Below, one piece after another: positions 1-11,804 of a DNA stretch of 64,000 nt. Where the stretch lies: NCBI GenBank assembly GCA_023101885.1, contig JALPQD010000126.1, forward strand, positions 1,046,904 through 1,110,903, written 5' to 3'. The first letter of the stretch is position 1; each line of letters opens with the position of its first letter. A model generated the notes under the pieces. That model worked only from the letters and a program-made list of their open reading frames with translations, made no database searches and was not told where the DNA came from. Made by a program: the position numbers and the translations under genes. Source of the stretch: Typhlomys cinereus. Its lineage: Eukaryota; Chordata; Mammalia; Rodentia; Platacanthomyidae.

Positions 1-80
1 AAGAATTAACCCCATAATGATGGATTCCAACCAGTATAAATTCACAGAAAACAGCCAAGAAAGCCAGACCTGATTATTTT
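1..80 (+). mobile_element. L1-A fragment a: ORF1 start region
   Basis: The first 80 bases match the early ORF1 region of L1-B near 4440 (the AATTAACCCCATAATGATGG block against AATTAATCCCAAAATGATAG), with many substitutions. This is the leftmost visible piece of an old sense-strand L1 that reappears at 961, 3587 and 10673. Its true 5' end lies outside the window. Confidence 0.7.
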
Positions 81-960
81 TTTATAAGCTAAGAAACTAC
101 AATAATTGTGACACATACCAGAATTTACATGATAGGGCATAGAATTGTTTTGTAGTATTTTAAAAAGTAAAATTTAATAATCACTATAAAAGCAATTTTC
201 ACAGTTATGTGAGAAAAAGAGCTAATAAGGGACTGTACTAACAAGAATTGTTTGCTATTTGCCAGTATAATCAAGAATTAAATAGTGAGCTCTTCAAGTT
301 ACTGACATTATTAATTTTACAGATTCTGCAATGAAATTGTTACCAGGATTAGCAGTCATCATTAATGAAAATGAAAATTACATTGAAACTTTAACAATGG
401 AATAATTTGTATAAACAGAAATGTTGCCATCAGTTTGTGGTCTGGATGAAACAGCCTGACTTGTATTTTACTTACTTCCCAGATGATGTCCCAGCATTTT
501 CGTTTCTACAGTTCTACCAGGAGGAAGAAGAAAAGAACAGTAAGAGGTGAGAATTGTCTCTATAACAATGGCAATGTTATCTGCAAATTCAAGTAAACAT
601 GGAGCTTGTCAGATCATTCAGTGTAAGGCTGCTTGCCATGAAATCTAGATTGATTGAATTCTATCTCCACAGACCACTGAGTAGAAAGGCAGAGCCATGT
701 CACGCAAATTGTACTCTAACATCCACATGAGTCCCATGCTACATGAACACACATACACAACTACACACATACACTTACACCCTTAAATACATAAATATAT
801 GAATGAATGTAATAAGCTTGCATTTAAACTTTAAAACTAGGTGATAGATTATTTAAGGATAGTTAGCTGTGGTCGTGATTTTAGAAGCATGCCACAATCA
901 GGATAAGAGAATCTTTTTTAAGTAACTTAAATAAAGTTACTCTAATACGTGATATGCAAA
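81..960. other. Unassigned AT-rich segment inside L1-A
   Basis: This 880-bp stretch occupies the place where the rest of ORF1 should be but shows no similarity to the L1-B or L1-F ORF1. It has no long reading frame. A short CA-rich, SINE-like patch lies at about 700-800. It may be an old insertion, or ORF1 decayed beyond recognition by eye. Confidence 0.4.
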
Positions 961-1064
961 CTTAAGAAACTAGCACTTCTCAATTATAACCTTAAACATC
1001 AATCGACTCAGCTCCCCAACCAACAGACGCAGATACAAGCATGGACTAAAAATTGCAACCCATA
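961..1064 (+). mobile_element. L1-A fragment b: start of ORF2
   Basis: Bases 965-1064 align with the start of ORF2 in L1-B (5825-5925), including the block for threonine-isoleucine repeats and the downstream AGACACAGATTACAA-like segment. The match stops at a MaLR LTR and resumes at 3587 with the next ORF2 bases, so the provirus was inserted in this L1. Confidence 0.75.
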
Positions 1065-1733
1065 TGCCATGGTTTGAAATGAGAGTCGTTCCCCACAGGC
1101 TGATATGTTTGAATCTTTAAATATTTGGGAAGGTCATGGAACTTTTTTTAAATTTTTTTTTATTTATTCAATTGTGCATGTATGAGTGTGTGCGTGTGTG
1201 TATGTATGTGTGTAGGACTACAAAGGAATTCAGGAACCACCATGGACCGCCTCCATCTCCTCCTTGTTTACTCTGCCCAAGGATTCACAGGCTCCACCCT
1301 ACCAGGACAGAAACACAGGCCGCCCCCACTTCTGCCCCCTGGCAGTGCCTATACTTGGAATCTAGGATCCAAACTCATGATCTTCCACCTGCAAGGCAGA
1401 GGCTTAACCCCTGAGCCACCTCTCTAGCCCCAAAGGTCATGGAACTTTTAAGAAGTGGAGACTTGCTGGAGGAAGGTGGTCACAGGGGGTGGGCCTTGGG
1501 GTTTGTTTGCCTGACGGTGTTAGGGAATCTGCTCTTGAATTTGCAGCAACAGCTCTCAATCTCTTTGATGGATGTGATTAGGAAGTTTCTAGCTTCTGCC
1601 AGCTATCCATGTCTTTTCCACCAGGCTGTATCTCTCCTCTGAAACCATAAGCTGAATAAATCTCCCTTTCTCCCTTTAAGTTGTTTGATCCTGAGTGTTG
1701 TTTCACAATAGCACAAAGAAAAGTAAAGAAGAT
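1065..1733 (+). mobile_element. MaLR provirus, 5' LTR (MT-like), split by a SINE
   Basis: It begins TGCCATGGTTTGAAATGAG and contains the GGAGACTTGCTGGAGGAAGG and GGGTGGGCCTTGG blocks, the AAGCTGAATAAA polyadenylation region and the TTTCACAATAGCACAAAG end. All of these are features of rodent MT-type LTRs of the ERVL-MaLR class. It is followed by a primer-binding-like segment, TTAGTACCAGAGAAGTGGG (1739-1757), as in MaLR internal regions. The LTR proper is about 380 bp once the SINE at 1146-1432 is removed. The partner LTR is at 3215-3586. Flanking bases CCATA (left) and CCATC (right) are the remains of a 5-bp target duplication within L1-A. Confidence 0.85.
1146..1432 (-). mobile_element. Young B2-superfamily SINE, copy 1
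   Basis: This copy is in reverse orientation: the A-rich tail reads as T/A at the left edge and the tRNA-like head (GAGCCACCTCTCTAGCCCC) is at the right. The target duplication is AAGGTCATGGAACTTT, at 1130-1145 and 1434-1449. It was inserted in the MaLR 5' LTR and is therefore younger than the provirus. Confidence 0.9.
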
Positions 1734-3214
1734 AGAAATTAGTACCAGAGAAGTGGGATGTTGCTGTGATACTGTTAATCCAGTAACAAAAAGTTTTGCA
1801 GAGCTTAGAGAAGTTGGTACTGACAAGTAAAGAAGTATGGCTATTGCTGTGATGTGGTTTCTAAGACTTTTCAATTTTTGTTGGGGACCTATGGGTCTTT
1901 AAGACAGGGCTGAAAGGGCCAAACTTAGGAGAGCTTGGAAGAGCATAATACTATGAGAGATGCAGGCAGTAGAAGCTCAGCTTGTGATAATTCAGAGGAG
2001 AACAGAGATTGTATTGGGAATTGTACTACAGGTAAATGGAATTCTGCTTTGGCTGAGAGTCTAGCAAACGTTTGCCCTTGTCCTGAAAGCTTGTATAAAG
2101 TTATATTTGAGTGTTTGGCAGAAGAGTTTTCAAGGAAATGTCTTAACAGTGTGACTTGTTCGGAGCTATGATGGAAAAAGACCAAGGAAACAATCAGAAA
2201 GAAGTAAAAGCTCTGAAGTTTGAAGGGCAATGTAAGGGTTAGTTTACAAAGAATGCAGATAGCAAAATGTCAGCTATTGTTAAAGAGATTAGCACCATAA
2301 ATGAATCTAAGTCTGCTTTGAATTTGGTTAAAAGAGGAGCCTGCACCCTTAAGGCAAGTTCCTCTGGGAAGATTCCCACCAATAAACATGCAAAGTCTTT
2401 TGAAAAGAAAGAGTTAAAAGGCTCAGTTCTAAAAGAAATATCTGTTCCTCCTCTGAAGGAACTGCCCAAGAGACATAAAGATTCTTCTAAGCATGAAAAC
2501 AAAAGCTGAACCAGCTATCAGTCAAGGGAAACAATCTCCACCTAGAGTTTATAACAGAACTTGGCAAAGTTGTCCATGTGATCCTGGTTTTAGAGGAATC
2601 AAAAGTACAAGAGGGTCGTGGACCGTATTCCAATGTTTCAGAAAATGGAGGAAGCCAGGCAGTGTGTGGCAGGACTAGGGGACCATAAATTTGGCTTGCA
2701 ATCTAGAGGCCCAAGAGGGCATTTTGTACAGGAGTTAAAACTTGGTTTGCCATTGAGAGGGGAAGATATGAGAGATATGAGAGCCATCATGGGACATCTG
2801 TAAAGAAGAGCTGCATAACCTGGGAGTAGCTAACCTAAAATTGTGATATGTTCTAGAGGGAGCTTTCACTGGAGGGATGGGAACAAAGTCTTCAGAAACT
2901 GATATGATTTCAATAGGAAGTTCATTTGCTGGATTTGGAATTGTAGGATTTGGAGTATGTCCTGCTGGTTCTTAGATTTTTTATAGACTGGTCTTTCCTG
3001 AATATGCCCCTATTTCTCCCTTTTGGGATGAGAATATTTATTCCGTGCCATTTTATGTTGGAAGTATGTAACTTGCTTTTTTATTTTATATGAGACTTTG
3101 TACTTTGTACTTTTGGACTATGTTAGGACTACTGATGTAATCTATGAGGACTTTTAAAGTTAGACTGCTTTGCCTAATGAGATGGCAATGAACCTGTAGG
3201 GGTCAGGGGTAGAA
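1734..3214 (+). mobile_element. MaLR provirus, non-coding internal region
   Basis: About 1.5 kb lies between two LTRs of the same family and orientation. It opens with the ACCAGAGAAGTGGG-type sequence typical of MaLR internal regions and closes with a purine-rich tract (GTAGGGGTCAGGGGTAGAA, 3196-3214) just before the 3' LTR. No retroviral gene is visible. MaLR elements normally lack coding capacity and are mobilised by ERVL proteins, so the short open frames here are not genes. Confidence 0.75.
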
Positions 3215-3586
3215 TGTCACAATTTGAAGTGTGAGTTGTCTCCCACAAGCTCATATGTTTGAATCTTTATTTATTAGGGAAGATCATGGCACTTTTAAGA
3301 GATAGACCCTTGCTAGAGAAAGGTAGTCACAGGGAATAGACCTTAAGGTTGGTTACACAAACCCTGTTTCAGTCAGTGAATCTCTTGAGTTTTCACCAAC
3401 AGATCTCAGCTTCCTTTATGGACATGACTTAAGCTGTCTTCAACTTCTGCCATCCATCCATGTTTTTTCCACAATAGTGGACTGCACCTTCCCTCTAATA
3501 CATTAAACTGAATAAACCTTCATTTTTGCCTTAGGTTGCTTGACTTTGAGTTGTGCCTCACAAAACAGAGAAGAGAAAACAGTACA
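3215..3586 (+). mobile_element. MaLR provirus, 3' LTR
   Basis: It starts TGTCACAATTTGAAGTG and carries the CTTGCTAGAGAAAGGTAGTCAC block, an AAACTGAATAAA polyadenylation signal (3505-3516) and a CCTCACAAAACAG end closing at ACA (3586). It aligns with the 5' LTR at 1065-1733 over its whole length, with considerable divergence, so the insertion is old. L1-A ORF2 sequence resumes directly at 3587. Confidence 0.85.
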
Positions 3587-4203
3587 CCATCAATTACAAC
3601 CTTTAAGAAACACATCTTACCATAAATGATAACTGTCTTTGGTTAAAAGGCTGGTCAAGGTGCTCCAAGAAAAAGTAGCTGGGAAATAAATAAGAGTAGC
3701 CATCCTAATATCTGACAAAATAGATTTCACACCAAAACAAATGATAAGAAACACAGGACACTACATATGTGTTAAAGTAACAACTTATTGAAAAGAATTC
3801 ATGATTCCAAATACATACACATAAATACAGTCTCACCCACATTTGTTAAATAAACAATGCAATGTCCAAAAGAACAAATCAACCCCAGAATGATTATAGC
3901 ATGAGATTTTAATAACCTGCTCTCACCAATAGACAAGTAAACAGACCAAAAACTGAACACAGATTCACTGGAACTAAATCAAGTCATAAAATAGACCTGA
4001 GTAATATCTACCAAAATTTCAATCTTAACACAAAGGAATATATATTATTTTCAACAGCCCAGAGAACTTTCTCCTAAATACTAGGCCATAAAGCAAGCCT
4101 ACACAAATACAGGAAAATTGAAATTGTACCCTGTAATTTATTTGACCACCATGGAATGAAGCTAGATAGGCAACAAGGTAAAAGGTAGAAAATACACAAA
4201 CTT
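3587..4203 (+). mobile_element. L1-A fragment c: ORF2 endonuclease region
   Basis: It continues the L1-A ORF2 after the MaLR provirus (ATCAATTACAACC and onward) and parallels L1-B 5925-6550, including the equivalents of the CACCAAAACAAA and GGCCATAAAGCAAGCC blocks. Frameshifts and stops are frequent. It breaks at 4203, where L1-B begins, and resumes at 10673 with the shared 13 bases AATACACAAACTT. Confidence 0.85.
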
Positions 4204-4372
4204 CCCTTTCCCCACCCACCTGGGACTTGCACAGTCCAGCCAGGACTCACGGTGACCTAGGTAAGCTCCCTCCTCCCCTCTCTCCACACACCACTCAACC
4301 CCAAACCTCAGGCCAAATAATTCAGTTCAGTGATAAACGCACAGAAATTGAAAGAAAGTCTTAAGAGTTAAA

Positions 4373-5710
4373 ATGACAAGGCCCAAGTCAAAATGCAAGT
4401 CCATGAGAAACAACACCCAAGAAAACAAATCTCCCACTGAAGGAATTAATCCCAAAATGATAGAACCAGAAGAAATCCACGGAAAATAGCGAAGAAAGCC
4501 TGAACCAGGATAACGACTTTCAAAACATGATCATTACCATGTTCAATATTATGAAAGAGGAAATCTGAGAGGAATTAAATAACCGCAACAATCATTTTGA
4601 AGAGGAACAAAAAACACACTTGGAGGAGTTGAGAAAAACAGTTCAAGAAACAAAAACTGGCATAGAGCAGTTAAAACAGACTCAAGCAGAGTTTAAAACT
4701 GAACTAAAAGACAAGTTATCTTCAACCCAGAACTCAACAGAGAGTCTTATCAGCAGAATGAATGAAGCAGAAAATAGAATTTAAGACCTTGAAGACAAAG
4801 TGGGAGTATTAATCAGCTCAATGGAAGAGGTTGCTAAAGTCAAAAAGATACTCGAGAGAAATATTCAAGAGTTGTGGGACACAGGGCTGGAGAGGTGGCT
4901 CAGGGGTTAAGCCTCTGCCTTGCAGGTGGAAGGTCCTGAGTTCGGATCATAGACCCCATGTATAGATGCCAGGCGGAAGCGGGGGTGGCCTGCAGTTCTG
5001 GTCCTGGTAGGGCGGAGCTTGTGAATCCCGGGGCAGAGAAAACAAGGAGGAGGTGGAGGTGGTGCATGGTGGTTCCCGAATTTGTCCATGGTTCTACACA
5101 CACACACACACAGACACACATACACACGTGCACACACACATACACGCACAATTGAATAAATAATAATAAAATTAAAAAAAAGAGTTATGGGACACGCTGA
5201 AGAAGTCAAACATGTGTATTCATGGAATACCAGAACAAGAATCCCAAAACACCATACCTGAGGAAATTTTTCAAACTATCATTAAGGAAAACTTTCCTCA
5301 TCTAAAAAGAGAGAGGCCCATCCATATACAAGAGGCATTCTGCACCCCAAACAGATATGGTCAAAATAGAAACTCCCCACGGCAAATAATAGTTAAAACA
5401 CTCCACATTCAACATAAAGAAATGGTGTTGAAAGCCTTAAGGGAAAAAAAAAAACAAGTCGCTTTTAAAGGTTAACCTTTAAAATAACAAATGACTTCTC
5501 AATGGAAACAGTAAAAGCAAGAAGAGCTTGGAGAGATGTACTTCAAGTATAGAATGAGTAAAAATGTCAACCCAGGTTGATATACCCCGCAAAACTATCC
5601 ATCATGATTGAGGGAGAAAGAAAAGTTTTCTAGCACAATGACAACTTGAAGGGATACATATCCACCAAACCAGGCCTTCAAAAAATGCTAGAAATGATAC
5701 TCAAGCTTGA
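4373..5710 (+). pseudogene. L1-B ORF1 (RNA-binding chaperone), broken and split by a SINE
   Basis: ORF1p coats L1 RNA and has an N-terminal coiled coil, an RRM and a C-terminal domain. The ATG at 4373 opens a frame that soon meets a stop. Coiled-coil coding sequence (4600-4860) is interrupted by the SINE at 4884-5180. The RRM part resumes at 5196 and includes a segment similar to L1-F ORF1 (IIVKTLHIQ) near 5390. An A-run at 5447-5455 and a stop at 5473 end the longest remaining frame. The stop near 5708 corresponds to the normal ORF1 end. Compare the uninterrupted ORF1 of L1-F at 46758-47777. Confidence 0.85.
4884..5180 (+). mobile_element. Young B2-superfamily SINE, copy 2 (in L1-B ORF1)
   Basis: It runs from GGGCTGGAGAGGTGGCTCAG through box A-like and box B-like segments, a (CA)n tract at 5096-5150 and an AATAAATAATAATAAAATT tail. 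The target duplication is AGAGTTGTGGGACAC at 4869-4883, against AGAGTTATGGGACAC at 5181-5195. It is younger than L1-B, which is itself younger than L1-A. Confidence 0.93.
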
Positions 5711-5813
5711 AGAAAAAAAAAACAAGCATATCAAGGAGGACAGAAGGGAAGTATAATAATACCAAAAACTAAAAGTGAGAAAATACACTTTCAAAAGAAA
5801 CTAAACATAATAA

Positions 5814-8800
5814 ATGTCTGGAATCAAAAATAGTTTCTCCATTATAACATTAAATGTTAATGGAATTAACTCACCGATTAAAAGACACAGATTACAAACT
5901 TGGATTAAAAATCACAACCCATCAATCTGCTGCCTACAGGAAACCCATCTCACCAAAAAAAAATAGGCACATCCTAAAAATAGAAGGCTGGTAAAAATTC
6001 TTCAAGCTAATGGAACCAGAAAACAGGCAAGGGTAGCCATTATGCTATCGGACAAAGTGGACTTCAAACCAAAAAAAAAAAATCATAAGAGACACAGATG
6101 GATGCTACATTTTAGTCACAGGTACATTCAACAGGAAGACTTCACAATACTGAACATATATGCACCCAATACAGGCCCCACCACATTCATTAAGCAAACC
6201 CTACAATGTCTAAAGCAAGAAATCAATCCCAAAACAATATTTCTTGGGGATTTCAACACTGCCTTCCTAACATGGGATAGATCAACAGTCAAAAAAACTT
6301 AACAGAGACACTTTGGAGTTTAATCAAACTCTTACTGAAATGGACCTTACAGATCTCTATTGAACTCTTCATCCATGCACCAAAGAATACACATTTTTCT
6401 CAGCAGCACACAGAACTTTCTTCAAAATAGATCACATATTGGGCCACAAAACGAAACTACACATATACAGGAACGTTGAAATTCTATCCTGTACCTTATC
6501 AGACCATCACGGCCTAAAGTAGACATCCACAACACAAGAACCAACAGAAAATACACTAACTCCTGGAAACTTAACAATATGATGCTGAATGAGAATTGGA
6601 TTCAGGAAGAAATTAAAAAGGAAATTCAAGATTTCCTGAAAGTGAACGATAATGAAAATACAACTTACCAAAATCTCTGGGACACAATGAAAGCTGTCCT
6701 AAGAGGTAAGTTCATAGCTCTTAATACCTACATCAAAAAATGGAAACATCAGAAATAAATAACTTAACAATGCAGCTTAAAGCTTTAGAGACAGCAGAGC
6801 AATCTGATCCCAAAAGCAGTAGAAGGGAGGAGATTAGCAAAATAAGAGGAGAAATATAGAAAATCGATATTAGGAAAACAATACAGAAAATCAACCAGTC
6901 AAATGGCTGGTTTTTTGAAAAAATCAATAAGATTGATACACCGCTAGCTAAATTAACCAAAAGCAAGAGACAGAAAACCCAAGTTAACAAAATTAGAAAT
7001 GAAAATGGAGTTATCATTACTGATACCCAAGAAATCCAGAGGATTATAACATCATATTTCAAAAACTTATACTCTGTGAAATTTGACAATACAAATGAGA
7101 TGGAAGATTTCCTAAGTAAAAACAACATACCTAAATTGGATCAGGAAGTTGTGAATTATTTAAATTGTCCTATACATTATGAGGAAATCGAGGAAGTAAT
7201 CTCGAATCTTCCCAACAAAAAATGTCCTGGACCAGATGGATTCTGCACAGAGTTCTACAGACATTTAAGGAGCTAATAACACCAATAATCATTAAACTGT
7301 TCCATCAAATAGCAAAGGAAGGAATGCTACCAAATTCGTTCTATGAAGCTAATATCATCTTAATCCCTGAACCTAATAAAGATACACTTAAAAAAGAAAA
7401 TTATAGGCCAATCTCTCTGATGAACACAGATGCAAAGATTCTCAACAAAGACTTAGAAAATCAGATTCAAAAACATATCAAAAAAATGATCCCTGGGGAT
7501 CAAGTAGGCTTTATCCCAGGCACAGAAGGTTGGGTCAACATATGCAAATCAATAAATGTAATTCACCATATAAAACAGTCTGATGTTCAAGACCACATGA
7601 TACCATCGATAGATGCAGAAAAAGCTTTCGACAAAATCCAACAGCTCTTTATGATCAAAACCCTAGAGAAGGTTGGAATGGAAGGAACCTTTATCAATAT
7701 AATAAAAGCTGTATACAACAAGCCCACAGCAAGGCTTATGCTCAATGGGGAAAAACCTGAAGCATTCTCACTTAGATCAGGAACTAGACAAGGCTGTCCA
7801 CTCTCACCACTTCTATTCAATATTGTACTTGAAGTCTTAGCTGAAGCCATAAGACAAGAAAGGGACATTAAAGGGATTCAAATCAGCAAGGAAGAAGTCA
7901 AGCTGTCTTTATTTGCAGATGACATGATCTTATACTTGAGTGATCCCAAAAATTCCACCAGGAACTCCTGTAACTACTACAGAAGTTCAGTAGGGTGGCA
8001 GGATGTAAAATAAATGTACAAAAATCATTGGCCTTCCTATATGCTCAGAATGAAAGAAGTGAAAAGGCCTTGAGAGAAACAATCCCATTTAGTATAGCCC
8101 CTAAAAAATGAAATACCTTGATATAAACCTAACCAAGGCAACAAGCGACCTTATAATGAAAACTTTAAAACCCTGAAGAAGAATTTGCAGAAGACACCAG
8201 AAAGTGGAAAGACCTCCCATATTCCTGGATTGGCAGAACCAACATCTTAAAAATGACCATCCTACCAAAGGCAATATACAGATTCAATGCTATACTAATT
8301 AAAATCCCAAAGCAATTCTTTAAAGAAGTTGACGAAACAATCTCAAAATTCATATGGAGGCACAAAAGACCCAGGATAGCATAAACAATCCTGAGTAACA
8401 AAAACACGGCTTGAGGTATCACCATACCAAACCTTAGTCTATACTACAAATCCATAGTTGTAAAAACAGCCTGGTACTGGCTCCAAAATAGACACACAGA
8501 TCAATGGATAAGGGTTGAAGACCCAGATATAAGCCCGCACAATTTCAGCCATTTGGTCTTTGACAAAGAAGCCCAAAAAATCCAATGGAAAAAGAACAGC
8601 ATCTTCAACAAATGGTTCTGGCTAAACTGGATCTACAAATGCAGAAGATTAAAAGTGGACCCGTACTTGTCACCATGTACAAGAATTAATTCCAAATGGA
8701 TCAAGGACCTCGATATAAGGCCAGAGACTATAAAACCATAAATCAAAGGGTAGGGATCTCCCTGTAGCTGATTGGGCTAGGCCAACGGTTCCTAAACGGA

Positions 8801-9634
8801 TATCCAATAGCACAGTCTGTACGAACAACACTCAATAGGCAGGATCTTGTGAAATTAAAGAGCTTCTGTTCAGATAAAGAGATTGTAAATTGAGCACAAA
8901 GGCAACCCACAGAATGGGATAAAATCTTCACTAACCACATATCTGATAGAGCTCTACTGTCCAGAGTGCACAAAGAACTTAGAAAACTAAACACGAAGGA
9001 AACAAATGGGCCAATTAGAAAATGGGCCTTGGAACTTAAAAGAAATTTTACCAAGGACGAAATTAAAATGTCTAACAAATATCTTAAAAAATGCTCCACA
9101 TCCTTAGACATCAGGGAAATGAAAATCAAAGCTTCCCTGAGATATCATTCTCACCCCAGTTAGGATGGCAAAAATCCACAATACAAACAACACCAAGTGC
9201 TGGAGAGGATGTGGAGAGAGAGGAAGCCTCCTACATTGCTGGTGGGAATGCAGGCTCATGCAACCACTCTGGCGAGCCATCTGGCGATTCTTAAAGAAGT
9301 TAAAGATTGAAATGCCATATGACCCTGCTATTCCACTTTTGGGAATAATCCCCCATACAGTAAAAATTCACCTCAATAGCACAAGCACGACCATGTTCAT
9401 AGCAGCACTGTTTACAATAGCAAAGTCATGGAATCAGCCCAATGTCCAACAGTTGATGAGTGGATAAGGAAAATGTGGTACATTTATACAATGGAATACT
9501 ACTCAGCCATTAAAAATGATGAATTAATGCAACTTACCGGGAAATGGATGTAATTAGAAACAATTATATTGAGTGAAGTTTTCTAGACATGGAAAATTAA
9601 GCACCGTATGTACTCCCTAATAGGTGGATCCTAA
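5814..9634 (+). pseudogene. L1-B ORF2 (endonuclease and reverse transcriptase), decayed
   Basis: ORF2p nicks target DNA and reverse-transcribes L1 RNA. The ATG at 5814 begins the endonuclease domain, with the NVNGIN and CLQETHL motifs at about 5850-5960. The Z region follows. The reverse transcriptase runs from about 7220 to 8010 in one 263-residue frame, with NYRPISL, a priming-loop type RQGCPLSP segment and the catalytic FADDMILY motif at about 7912-7935. The thumb and C-terminal part extend to the MYSLIGGS-type end and stop near 9634. Stops and frameshifts (for example near 6300, 8013 and 8740) split it, so it cannot make an active protein. Confidence 0.9.
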
Positions 9635-10638
9635 TACCAAACCCACGTAGAGACACTCAAAGTCAAATCTCTCCAATACCTACAGTAATTGTAAAGATAA
9701 TAAATAGGAGGGATGGGGAAGGAGGGCTCCACCAGAAACAAGGAGAGAGGGGACCATGTTACAGCAGAGAATATAGGCCACCATCAAGGACTGCAAGTAA
9801 GTAATGAGACATGTGGTTAAGTTCACAGACTTTCTTTCCTGATCATATGCAACTGATGGGGTATGAACTCACTAGAAGGTGTGGGTATATAGGCTACCTG
9901 ATAGAAAGTAACCATTTTGCAAATGGGTGATTGTCCCCTCTCTCACCACGTTCTCCTACTTTTATTCCATCTCCCTTTGAATATACTCGTATAACAAGAC
10001 TCTAATTTAACAGGTTTTTATCTCTGGCCAGGGGGTAACATCCACTACCCATCAGGATGGAGCCAAGGGCATTGCAGGAGCAGCAAACCAAAAAAAAAAA
10101 AAAATCAACAAACCATAATTCAGAACATCAGAGACTCTATATCAACCACATGGAACTGGGCCAGCCTAATCTCTCCCCATCCTGAAGCTCAGGGAAATTT
10201 GCAGAAGAGGGGGCAGTAAGATTTTAAAACCACAAAGATGGGAAGTAATGATATGCAAGATACTCCACACAAGTTAGGGCCAAAGCAATCATAATAGGAC
10301 TTTGCATGTCCTGTGCACTGACCAACATATCATCGACCCCACAAAGTCTAGCATGGACTAAAGGCACTAGGATCCTTGGAGGCTAGGGACTAACACTCAC
10401 AGTAGTGTTCCTAAGCTTAAGGGGAACATGGGAAAGGGTTCTCGGAAATGCCCCTGGGTCCTTGCACCTCATCGGAGAGAAGGACCCAGAGGTAAGTTTG
10501 GCATGTACAGCAAAGAATGTTCTGGGGATTGGGGGGGGCACTGGGTGATGGGGAGGGAGGCGAGAGGGGATGGGGAAGCATGTGGGTCGGGGGAAGGTGG
10601 AAGGAGGGAAGGGAATCTGTTAAGTTTGTATGAGTGGC

Positions 10639-10669
<31 letters not shown>

Positions 10670-10672
10670 GAT
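9635..10672 (+). other. L1-B 3' untranslated region with G-rich tract and (AAT)n tail
   Basis: The same 1-kb sequence recurs as the 3' end of L1-C, L1-D, L1-E, L1-F, L1-G, L1-H and L1-I. It contains the CTGGCCAGGGGGTAACATCC block (10025-10044) and a guanine-rich tract at 10525-10615 with several runs of three or more G. It ends in TTTGTATGAGTGGCAATAAT followed by (AAT)n up to about 10668. L1 3' regions in many mammals carry such polypurine tracts, which can form G-quadruplexes. Confidence 0.85.
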
Positions 10673-11804
10673 AATACACAAACTTTTAGAAACTAAACAC
10701 CATGATACTGAATGAGGCATGATTTCAAGAGGAAATCACAATCTAAATCCATATGTACCTAGACCTTAATAATAATAAAAACACAATATATGCAAATCTG
10801 TGGGAAATAATGAAAACAGCCCTAAGAGGAACGTTTATAGCACTCAATGCCTACATAAAAAAATCACGAGTTAATAACTTAACAATGCAGCTTAAAACTG
10901 TGGGGGAAAAGAACAATCCTATCTCTGAAGCAGAAAATAGGTGGAGATAAGCATTAAGGGAGAAACTGAGACAAAGAAAAAAATACAAAAAAATCAAAGA
11001 ATTGATCTTTCAAAAAAAATAAACAAACTGATAAATCTTTAACCAAGTTAACAAAAACCAAAAGAGACAAAACATATTAATAAAATTATAGATGGAAGTG
11101 AGTGATTGCAACTGATCCCAAAAAGTCCAGAGGATCATGAGGTCATACTTCAAAAATTTATCCTTTACCAAATCTGACAAAAGAACTAATTTCTAAGCAC
11201 ATACAAGATGGCAACCTTGAATCCCCATGAATCAAATTACTTAAAATGTCCTGTAACAAAATAAATGCAGAAACTTCAACTCTCTCAACCAAGAAAAACT
11301 TTCAGGTGGATTCTGTGCAGAATTCTACTAGAGATTTAAAAAGAATTAACACGACTGACTACTCCTCAAATTATTCCACAAAATAAAAAAGGAAGGAACA
11401 CTTCCAAAGTCTTTCTATGAGACAGTATTATGCTAATCACAAAATGAAATAAGGACACAACAACAAAGAAAACTATAGAGTAATCTGACTGATGGAAACA
11501 GTTGCAAATATCCTCAACAAAATACTAACAAAATACTAGTAAACCAAACTCAAAGACCTATGTAAAAGATCATTCTATATTATGGGGTTTTTGTTGCTTT
11601 AAAGACACAAGGCTGGTTCACTATAAGCAAATCAATAAAGTAATTCATCACACAAATGAATGCAAAGGCAGAAATCATATGATCTTCTTAATAGACACAG
11701 GAATACTTTCCACAAAATTCAACACCCCTTTATGATAAAATTCAAGGAGACAACAGTGATGGAAGAGACATTATTATTGCAACAAAGACCATATTTGACA
11801 AGTC

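Larger units (their letters stand above)
4204..10672 (+). mobile_element. L1-B: near-full-length LINE-1 inserted in L1-A
   Basis: This is a complete-looking L1: a short 5' leader (4204-4372), ORF1, ORF2, a 3' untranslated region of about 1 kb with a G-rich tract, and an (AAT)n tail. The target duplication AATACACAAACTT is perfect at 4191-4203 and 10673-10685, and L1-A continues across it. The 5' leader is much shorter (170 bp) than that of L1-F (about 830 bp), so the copy is probably slightly 5'-truncated. Both ORFs are interrupted by stops and frameshifts, so it is no longer active. A young SINE sits in ORF1. Confidence 0.93.

Noticed and set aside
4900..5209. Open frames rich in Cys/Val/Tyr (MCVYVCVH-type) in several places
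   Set aside because: They are translations of (GT)n/(CA)n tracts inside SINE copies and recur at every young SINE; none is a gene.
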